DNA of 64,000 nucleotides from Macrostomum hystrix (taxonomy: Eukaryota; Platyhelminthes; Macrostomidae). Position 1 is the stretch's first letter. Each line of letters opens with the position of its first letter. The notes below the pieces were generated by a model. The model saw only the letters and a program-made list of their open reading frames with translations, had not been told where the DNA came from and did not search any database. This document shows, in pieces, positions 55,794 through 64,000 of this stretch. Made by a program: the position numbers and the translations under genes. The stretch covers positions 1,742,001 through 1,806,000 of the forward strand of contig CATNEN010000029.1 of NCBI GenBank assembly GCA_950097015.1, given 5' to 3'.

Positions 55794-58700
55794 ATGGCTT
55801 CTCAATTCTCGTACGAGTCGGAGCCGACGCGTGCGCCAACGCCAGGCCAACGCAGTCGCTGCGCCTCAGTGTCCAACCTGGCCGATCGAGAGCACCTGGA
55901 TACCAGCAGGCCTCTGTTTGCCCAGTTGCGAAGGGGCGCCGCTTTGCCGGAGGAACTGCACACCAGGGGCGGCTGGTCGCTGACAACCGAGCCGCGTTTG
56001 GCCGGCCTCATGACAGCCATCATCGAGGACAGCTACAACAGGATGCCCGACTTCCTGCCGCTGCTCAGGGAGCTGGCTGGCCGCCTGTCAGGATTTCAGG
56101 TAGCTCTGCTGCAGCTTCCAGGTAGCTCAGCTGCAGCTTCCAGATTCTCAGCTGAAGCTTCCAGATTCTCAGCTGAAGCTTCCAGATTCTCAGCTGCAGC
56201 TTCCAGATTCTCAGCTGTAGCTTCCAGATTCTCAGCTGTAGCTTCCAGATTCTCAGCTGTAGCTTTCAGATTCTCAGCTGTAGCTTCCAGATTCTCAGCT
56301 GTAGCTTCCAGATTCTCAGCTGAAGCTTCCAGATTCTCAGCTGCAGCTTCCAGATTCTCAGCTGTAGCTTCCAGATTCTCAGCTGTAGCTTCCAGATTCT
56401 CAGCTGTAGCTTTCAGATTCTCAGCTGCAGCTTCCAGATTCTCAGCTGTAGCTTCCAGATTCTCAGCTGCAGCTTCCAGATTCTCAGCTGTAGCTTCCAG
56501 ATTCTTAGCTGAAGCTTCCAGATTCTCAGCTGCAGCTTCCAGATTCTCAGCTTCTAATTTACCTGAAGCATTCAATTTATCACCTGAAGCCGCTAGTTTC
56601 TCACCGACCGCTGTTGCCAAATTATTTGTCAGATCGAGCTGACAACCCGGTCTGGCGTGAAGATCGCCTGCCGCTCCCTGTTCGTCGGCCACCTGCTTTG
56701 CCTGTGCGCCAGTCCCAGGGTTCTGCAGCTACTCCAGTCCAGCTCGGGTGTTCTCTCGCCGTCTCTGTTCGCCAAGAAGGTCAACCTCACCATCGACTTC
56801 GCGCCGGAGTGTCGCCTGCCAGCTGACTCGGTGTTCGCGCCGGAGCAGCGCCGATTAGCCTGGCGGGGCGTGCCCAGCTTCTTCATGCCAGTTCTGCGGG
56901 ACAGCTTCGACGCACTCGACTGGCTGCTACGGCGCGGCTACATCCGCAAACTGGCCGACACGGACGATGACGGCCGGAACATCATTCACGCCTGCATCGA
57001 GCTGGAGAGCCCCTTCGTGCTGGCCAGCCTTCTAGCCAAGACCAACGACGCCTCGCTGCAGACTCTCCTGCGTCAGGCCGAGAAGACCGTCGCCCGCCAG
57101 ACACCGCTGCTCAAGGCCTGCTCAGCCAGCAGCGCAGCCATGCTTTTCGTCCTACTCCGCGGCCTGCCGTCGGCCTTCCTAACCGGCGGCGAACTCGATG
57201 CTTCGGGCGTCTCCGAGAGCCTCTTGTGCGCCGTGATCTCGCACGTCAAGGATCCGGCGGTAGCTGGCGACCTAGTCGACTTTCTACTGCGTCGGGGCGC
57301 CGTTCCCGACGCCGCCTACTTTGACAAGCGCTGCTGCCTGGACGTGGCCATCGCCAGTGAGCACTTCAGCGGCTCCGATCTCTGCTGCCTGGTTCAACGC
57401 CTGGTGTCGGCCGGAGCTCGCGTCAATCTTGGCGTAATGATCACCTGCCTGAGCTGCGGCTTCCGCACTGACCAGGAGATCCTGGAAATCGCCTGCGAAC
57501 TGCTGGCGGCCGCCGGGACGGAGGCCCTGTGCGACGCCCACCAGAGCGAACTGCGGGAACTGGGCGAGGAGAGCCTGGACATGGGCTCCAATGTGGTGGT
57601 ACAGATGCTACGAAATCCGCAGGTGTCACCGGCCACAGTGCGCACCTTGCTAAAGCATTTCGGCCGCCACATCAACATTTCAGCCGTTTTCCCCACCGTG
57701 CCTCAGGTGAGATAATTGTGCAACTTCAGGCTATTGAAAACTTCAGGCAAGAAGAGAACTTCAGAAAATGGGATAACTTCAGAAAATGAGAAAATTTAGC
57801 TAATTTCTGAAGTGACTTCTGAAGTAACTTCAGGAAATGGGAACACTTCAGGAAATGGGAACACTTCAGGAAATGGGAAAACTTCAGGAAAGGGGAAAAC
57901 TTCAGAAAATGGGAAAACTTCAGGAAATGGGAAAACTTCAGAAAATGGGAAAACTTCAGAAAATGGGAAAACTTCAGGAAATTAGGAAAAAATCAGGTAA
58001 GGGGAGAATTTCAGGATTGGGTAGAACTTCAGGAAATGGGAAAAACTTCAGGAAATGGGAGAACTTCAGGTAAGGGGATGAACTTCAGGCAATGGGAGAA
58101 CTTCAGGTAAGGGGATGAACTTCAGGCTATTGAAAACTTCAGGCAAGAAGAGAACTTCAGAAAATGGGAAAACTTCAGAAAATGGGAACACTTCAGAAAA
58201 TGAGAAAACTTCAGGAAATGGGAACACTTCAGGAAATGGGAAAACTTCAGGAAAGGGGAAAACTTCAGAAAATGGGAAAACTTCAGGAAATGGGAAAACT
58301 TCAGAAAATGGGAAAACTTCAGGAAATTAGGAAAACATCAGGTAAGGGGAGAATTTCAGGATTGGGTAGAACTTCAGGAAATGGGAAAAACTTCAGGAAA
58401 TGGGAGAACTTCAGGTAAGGGGATGAACTTCAGGCAATGGGAGAACTTCAGGTAAGGGGATGAACTTCAGGCTATTGAAAACTTCAGGCAAGAAGAGAAC
58501 TTCAGAAAATGGGAAAATTTCAGAAAATGGGAAAACTTCGGAAAATGAGAAAACTTCAGGAAATGGGAACACTTCAGGAATTGGGAAAACTTCAGGAAAG
58601 GGGAACACTTCAGAAAATGGGATGAACTTCAGGCAATGGGAGAACTTCAGGAAAGGGGATGAACTTCAGGCAATGGGAGAACTTCAGGAAAGGGGATGAA

Positions 58701-61700
58701 CTTCAGGCAATGGGATGAACTTCAGGAAATGGGAGAACTTCAGGAAAGAGGATGAACTTCAGGAAATGGGAAAACTTTAGTGAATGGGAAAACTTCAGGT
58801 AAGGGGAGAATTTCAGGAATTGGGTAGAACTTCAAGCAATCGAAATTCAGCAATTGGAAGCTTTTGCTGAAGAACTTCAGCAACGAAAGTAAAGTTTTCA
58901 GCAAGGAAGACAAAAAACTTTGCTTAGTAACCAACAGTCTCGTTAATTTACTTTTCGAAAATCTGATTTCCATTCGGCGGCCTAGAATGTTCTTTATATA
59001 TATTTTTGGTCGCTTCTGCGATGCCAGATAAAGCCAGTAGATTGATCTTTGATAGCTTGAACTGCTATTGCTGAAGTCATTAATCAAACCAATGGCCCGC
59101 GCTATTCGTATTATATTGAATAGCTTTAGATCTCTTATGATACTATGCTCGTAGAGCATTAGTACTTTCTAATTCCTTACTCAGACGAGGCCATCGTTAC
59201 ACTTCAATACACACACTCTTTACTTGACAGAATTTCACTACAGAAAGTACAATTGGGAAAAAACCAACCTGAGAAAATATGTCATACAAATGTCGCTCCA
59301 GAAATTTCACTCCAGAAATTGCACTTCAGATCTGTTACTTAGAAATTTAACTCCTTAAATTTCACTCCGGTTGAATTTCACTCCAGAAATTTCTCTTGAA
59401 ATCTATCACTTGAAGACAGATCACTTGAAGACTCACTCTTTCACTCCAGAAATTAATGTCACTCCAGAAATGTCACTCTAGAAATCTCACTCCATAAATG
59501 TCACTCTAGAAATAAATGTCACTCCAGAAATCTCACTCCATAAATGTCACTCCAGAAATAAATGTCACTCCAGAAATGTCACTCTAGAAATGTAATTCCA
59601 TGTGGTCTAAATCAACAGCTGGCCGCCGCCCTGGTCCAGGGCATCAGCGCCGAGCTTCGCGTTGTCTCGCCGTCCCTGGCGACGACGACCACCGCGTCGA
59701 CATCAGGCGCCGTCATCGCCACCACCGGCGTCGGCCAGGTGGCCTCTTTGAATCCGGCAAGCCTCGGCCAGGTGCTGGAGTGCCTGGGCAGCTTCGCGGC
59801 CACAGCCAGCTCGGACTCAATCAGGCGGCAGCGGTACAAGGACAGCCTGTTCCACCACATCATGCACCAGCTGTTCCGGGAGACTAACCTGGGCCAATCG
59901 GCCCTGCCAAAGGAGAAGCTGACCAAGGTGCTGCCTGAGTACCTGGCCGTAATGGAGGAGGCGCAGCTGGACATGAACGCCGTTGTCGACGGCCGGGTGT
60001 CGATGTTCGCCGCCTTCGACACAGCCGACAGTCCCGGCTGGCTGGCGTTGAGCTTGCTCCGTAAAATTCCAGCCAGCTTCCGGTTGAACATCCGCGACAA
60101 GCGGGGAAACAACCTGGCCGTTGTGCTGATGCGCAGCTTTAGCCAGCGCTACCGGATGCTGCTGGTCGGCCTGAAGACCCTGCGCAGCCGCGGCTTCAAC
60201 CTGTCAGGCCTGGTGCTCGGCCGGTACACTCTCGTCATGGCATTCGCCGAGATCTGCGGTGCTGGTCTGAAGTCGTTGGAGTCGCAGGCCGCACTGGACG
60301 AAGAACGCGTGCAGCAGTTCATGGAGGTGTTTCGCTATCTCGTAGCCGAGGGGGTCAGCGTTGAACACAGCTTCAGCCACAAGGACGTGGACGATTGCGT
60401 CGTGACAGTGAACGCGCTGTCGCTGGCTCTCTCGCTAGGCGTGTCGGTGCTGGCTCTGGAGCTTCTGCGCTTCCATCCGCGGCTGCTGCTCAGCGTGAGG
60501 CCGTCCACCGTGCTGCGCAGCGTGCAGAAATTCCCGGAGCTGCTGGAGATGCTTAACTCGAGCACGCCGTGCTGCTCGATGCGGCAGCAACTGGCGCTGC
60601 CAACGCCGCCTCCGCCACTGAAGTCAAATCCGGCTAACGGTAATGGTAGACACAATTCTGCGTTCGAGGCCGCGTCCCTGAAGCATCTGTCATCGGTGTC
60701 CACATTTTCGACGTCTAGCAGCTCACAGAACAAGCAGCAGCAGCAGAATGAGGCAAAGGTTGGTGCAGTTCATTAAAGCATTTTTCTATAGGGATAATGA
60801 AAAACTGCTAAGGATTATCAAAGCTTTATTCGAAGGCCCTCGTGACGTGTGGAAAGTAAATTACAGAACAAGTAAAATACGCAGAGTTGGTTGAGCGGTC
60901 TAACGCGTTTGCCTCTAGCTCCAAGGTCACTGAGCTCGATTCTGCGGCGATGACCCATTCATTTGGCGCGCAGCCGCGGAGAGAAGGCTTGGGGGCTTGT
61001 CGTGCAATTTACGACCTTGAGGGTCAACCCCCAAGGCACAGCGATTCTGAGAAATTCAGGGCAGATGTGAGTGTGTGCTCAGGAGTCAGCGGAATTGGTA
61101 GAATTGCATCCTCACTGGCTGAGGGTCAACAAATGATGCGCCATTGCCCACAGCTCTCCTTCTAATATTATTATTATTATTATTCCTTCAGCGCCTGGAC
61201 TCGACAATCCGCCACAGTTGGCACCGCTACGTGCAGCTGCACCACAGTGAGCTGCTTAAGCAGGCCGTGGAAGACGAGGCTGCTCTAGAGACCCTGGTCC
61301 TCGTCTACGACTTCTTCCAGACCTGCGAGACCTTGCAACCGCCAGCTGAAGCTGATGTCGTCGAAGAGGACGATGGACGACGGTCGATCCGGTGGCAGCA
61401 AATGCAAAGGAAACAGCAGCAGCAGCAGCAGCAGCAGACACGTCGCCGGCGGAAGCTAGTTCGGGGAGTCCGCGCCGAGCAGGGTATCTTCCGCGACCCC
61501 GCAGAGTCGCAAGAGCGGATGCACTCTCGCCTGATGCGCATCATTGCCAGCAACTCAACGCTGAAGAGCCACCCGATGGTGACAGAATATTTGCAGCGGT
61601 ACTACGTCAACGCCTTCTTCATGGCTGTACTCATGAATTTGTTTCATTTTTCCTACCTGGTACTGCTAGTCGGTCACCTGTCCTGGGTGACGGTGAATCC

Positions 61701-64000
61701 GGCCGGTTTGCCAAATTATTTCTCCGGCTTTCACCTGCTGCGCCGGGGCGCCGGTTCGCCGAACGGTGTCGCCGGCTTTTATTTCTGCCGGCTGTTGTAC
61801 TGCTCCGACGGAGCCGGAGGCGGCGTAGCCTTTGATCTCGAATGCGAGTCGCCTCTGAACGCCAGCTGCTCGATTTGCACCGGCCGAGTCCTGTCTAAGT
61901 CCGCCTGTATGGAGCCCGACGAAGCGGAGTTCTCCCGCTGTCCTGTGCTTGACTGGGACCCTGACGGCTGGTTCTGGGTGTCGCCGACTCAGTACATCCT
62001 GCTGCTGCTGTCTGGCATGTGCTTCGTTAAAGAGGCCCTGCAGCTAGTGGCAAACGTCCGCGTCTACGGCAGCAACTGGGCGCCCAATGCCATCGAACTA
62101 ATCATGTACAGCCTGATCTTCCTGGCCTGCCTGAACATCTCCGAGTGTACCTGGTCCAGCGGCTTCCGCGAGGCCTGGCAGCGCGACGCCTCGGTGGCGG
62201 CCGCCTTCCTCGCCTGGTCCATGATGTTCTTCTACCTGTCCCGCTTCCAGGCGTTCAGCACCTACGTGATGATGTTCTACACGGCTGTGCGGACTGGAGT
62301 TGGCGTTATGGTTGCCTTTCTGTGCTTCATCATGGGCTTCGTGCACGTGTTTCACATGCTGCTAGGCAATCAGTACAATTTTCGCAGCCTTTGGGTGGCC
62401 TTCTTCAAGACCTGCGACATGATGTTTGGCGGCTTGGACTACAATGAGATTTTCAGCTCTACCTACAATAAGGACGACGGCACGATTAGTTCAGCGGATG
62501 GCAAGATTGTGAGACTGCGATTAAGTGATTTAGCAGTAGAAAGGCCAGGCAATTGTTTCCCTGGGGAAGACCACAGAAGTATATTTATATTCGTTCTCTT
62601 ATATTCAGTTATTCATGTCTCGTCATTGTTCCTCTCCAGATCCGAAACGATGCATACGCTAGAATTGTGTACTTCATATTCATTGTGACAATGCCTGTTG
62701 TACTCATGAACCTCTTTATTGGCCTGATTGTCGGCGATGTTCAACAGATCAACGCAGACGCCGAGGTGAAAACCTGGGTCAACTGTGTGGCGTTCATCGA
62801 TGTCACCTGTGAGTATTCTTGACGTTGATGAAACACTTTTCACGGATTCCAGACAAAAGTACATAGTCGCAGACGCTTGTAAATTGTACTTTTTCAAATG
62901 ATTCCAGGCTGAAATATACTACATTTCCACAGACGTTAATCAATAGATTCGCGATAAAAGTACAGTACCTTGCTCAGGCGTTGGAATATCGTACTTCTGA
63001 AAGTACTTTGGACAAAAGTACATTACATTGTCGCAGGCACTAGTCCATTTGTACATTTTTTTTATATTTCTGACAAAAGTACATTGCCTTGGTACAGACA
63101 GTAGTCAATTTGTACTTTTTAAAAGATTCCGGACAAAAGTTCATCACATTGCCGTGGACGTTAGTCTATTGTGTCTTATAAAAAGTACATTTCCAAGGGC
63201 ATATTCAATACACAGACGACATGCTTCGCTGGACCAGCGGCCTCCGTCGCCGCTGTCAGCGTCGGGCTCGACTGCAAGATGGCGGCGCGGAAACTCGCGA
63301 CGAAGGCGAAGAAGACGACTGCCTCGCGGTCGAGCGGGACTGTCGGTACATCCGGCTGCAGTCCGTCAGCAAAAGTGTGAGTCACTGTGTCCGTGATATA
63401 CAATATTGTTGCTAGAAGACCTCAATTTTCTATTGAAATTCTAAACTCACAATATCAACTCAGAAAATTAAATTGGTATTTTAATGTTGTAAATATATTT
63501 TTGTCCCTGAACAAATTCCCAATTGCTCCAGTAATTTAAAACTGGGTTACCAGCTTTTTAACTACCTACAAGATATGATACTGTGGTGGGGGTCGGTGGC
63601 AGAGCGGTTAACGTGTTTGCCCCTCGCACCAAGGTCCCTAAGTTCGATTCCATGGCGAGGCCACATTTATTTGGGTCGCAGCGGCGCAGAGAAGGCTTGG
63701 GGGCTTGTCGTGCAATTTACGCCCTTGAGGGCCAACCTGCAAGGCACAGTGAGAGTGTACACTGCCTGACGATGAGAAATTCAGGGCAGATGTACACACC
63801 TGAGTGAGCGTGTGCCTGCGTACAGTATCTGTGTGCGTGTGTGCTCAGGAGTCAGCGAAATAGGCAGAATTGCCTCCTCGCTGTCTACAGTCGTGTCACA
63901 AAATAATGTGCCCATTGCCCGCAGCCCTCATGCAATTATTATTATTATTATTATTATTGTTATATCTTCCATCCAGCACCCCCCACCTCCGGCACCTCAG
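55794..64000 (+). CDS. TRPA-like ankyrin-repeat cation channel, 3' end outside window
   Basis: Predicted plasma-membrane cation channel. Exons are 55794-56099, 56633-57706, 59619-60758, 61192-62508, 62640-62808 and 63216-63376; a probable seventh starts at 63977. The junctions I checked are GT-AG and phase-consistent, giving at least 1,389 aa. Ankyrin-type helices are visible at about 195-350 (DDDGRNIIHACIE, FLLRRGAVPDAAYF, LVSAGARVNLG). A CAG-encoded run of eight Gln lies at 915-922. Membrane part: S1 981-1006, S2 1108-1127, S3 1140-1156, S4 1174-1194, S5 1207-1230, pore helix about 1236-1254 (FRSLWVAFFKTCDMMFGGLD), S6 with FIVTMPVVLMNLFIGLIVGD. That last motif matches the TRPA S6 (IVLMNLLIGLAVGD). 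The S1-S2 loop is about 100 residues with seven Cys, unusually long. Whether it is TRPA1 proper, painless/pyrexia-like or a lineage-specific branch is unresolved. Introns carry arrays or SINEs. Confidence 0.85.
56100..56555. repeat. Minisatellite, 21 nt unit, TRPA-like intron 1
   Basis: About 21 copies of CAGATTCTCAGCTGTAGCTT(C), starting almost at the exon 1 donor (CAG|GTAGCT, itself repeated 22 bases later). Every unit contains two CAG acceptor-like trinucleotides after pyrimidines. The exon 1 frame stays open through it until 56642. Confidence 0.93.
57722..58870. repeat. Minisatellite, about 18 nt unit with 310-nt block repetition, TRPA-like intron 2
   Basis: Units around AACTTCAGGAAATGGGAA, interspersed with AACTTCAGGTAAGGGGA. 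Blocks beginning GGCTATTGAAAACTTCAGGC recur at about 57730, 58130 and 58470. At least six copies carry CAG|GTAAGG, a strong splice-donor consensus. Confidence 0.92.
58871..59280. other. TRPA-like intron 2, unique part
   Basis: AT-rich intron between two arrays; a minus-strand ORF (58740-59159) is not protein-like. Confidence 0.5.
59281..59595. repeat. Degenerate minisatellite, 15-17 nt unit, TRPA-like intron 2
   Basis: Imperfect copies of AAATGTCACTCCAGA, about 18, ending shortly before the exon 3 acceptor at 59618. Confidence 0.85.
60881..61185 (+). mobile_element. tRNA-derived SINE abutting a splice acceptor
   Basis: ATT-tailed family: head GTTGAGCGGTCTAACGCG, B box GAGCTCGATTCTGCGG, body AGAAGGCTTGGGGGCTTGTC, tail (ATT)n ending about 61183. 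The next bases are CCTTCAG, the acceptor of TRPA-like exon 4 at 61192. Confidence 0.8.
62830..63195. repeat. Highly degenerate tandem repeat, about 60 nt unit, TRPA-like intron 5
   Basis: About six diverged copies around GACAAAAGTACATTAC and GTCAATTTGTACTTTT fill the 407-nt intron. It looks older than the other arrays. Confidence 0.7.
63587..63960 (+). mobile_element. tRNA-derived SINE, full length, abutting a second acceptor
   Basis: Best copy of the family: A box GTGGCAGAGCGGTTAACG, B box AAGTTCGATTCCATGG, body with GAGGGCCAACCTGCAAGGCA, TGCGTACAGTATCTGTGTGC and a long (ATT)n tail at about 63935-63958. The candidate exon 7 acceptor TTCCATCCAG lies 16 bases on. Confidence 0.85.

Noticed and set aside
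1-64000. CRISPR array, given the many regular repeats
   Set aside because: Repeats are contiguous with no unique spacers, and the genes are animal genes.

Overview
The window is nuclear DNA from a small-genome-style animal, most likely a flatworm or another lophotrochozoan. The evidence is spliced genes with GT-AG introns, animal-specific families (Gs alpha, DMRT, TRPA), GC-rich exons set in AT-rich or tandem-repeat non-coding DNA, and tRNA-derived SINEs with ATT tails. The species cannot be fixed from the sequence alone.

Layout. 1-931 (-) is the 3' part of an unrecognised low-complexity, probably nuclear protein. 1289-2411 (-) is ribosomal protein S3 (2 exons, 243 aa). 2412-7971 is mostly AT-rich intergenic DNA with a SINE, a 170-bp duplication and a few doubtful coding scraps. 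7972-21350 (+) is a seven-exon Gs-type G-protein alpha subunit (379 aa). 21351-27886 is intergenic and dominated by arrays, with a hAT-type MITE that carries a minisatellite. 27887-32843 (+) is a four-exon GH65 protein of the PGGHG/ATHL1 type (941 aa) with a membrane anchor and an apparently degraded active site. 32844-44006 is intergenic and mostly arrays. 44007-49546 (-) is a three-exon DMRTA-type transcription factor (489 aa; DM and DMA domains). 49547-55793 is arrays, a second hAT-type MITE and a SINE. 55794-64000 (+) is a TRPA-like ankyrin cation channel that runs off the right edge.

The most striking property is tandem repetition. At least 26 separate minisatellite arrays, with units of 15-37 nt plus a few degenerate longer ones, cover roughly a third of the window by my own summing. 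They fill many introns as well as the intergenic DNA. Most arrays have unrelated units, but some families recur: a 16-nt purine-rich unit at three loci (one inside a hAT MITE), and a 37-nt unit both inside Gs alpha intron 5 and downstream of that gene. Several units contain good splice-site consensus sequences. One array-filled intron, inside the DMRT zinc finger, is an exact multiple of three and fully open in frame.

The genes have no evident shared pathway; this is an ordinary animal gene neighbourhood. The possible exception is the tight same-strand pair RPS3 and the partial gene at the left edge. The exon models were built by hand from reading frame, splice consensus and family alignment from memory; there is no transcript evidence.
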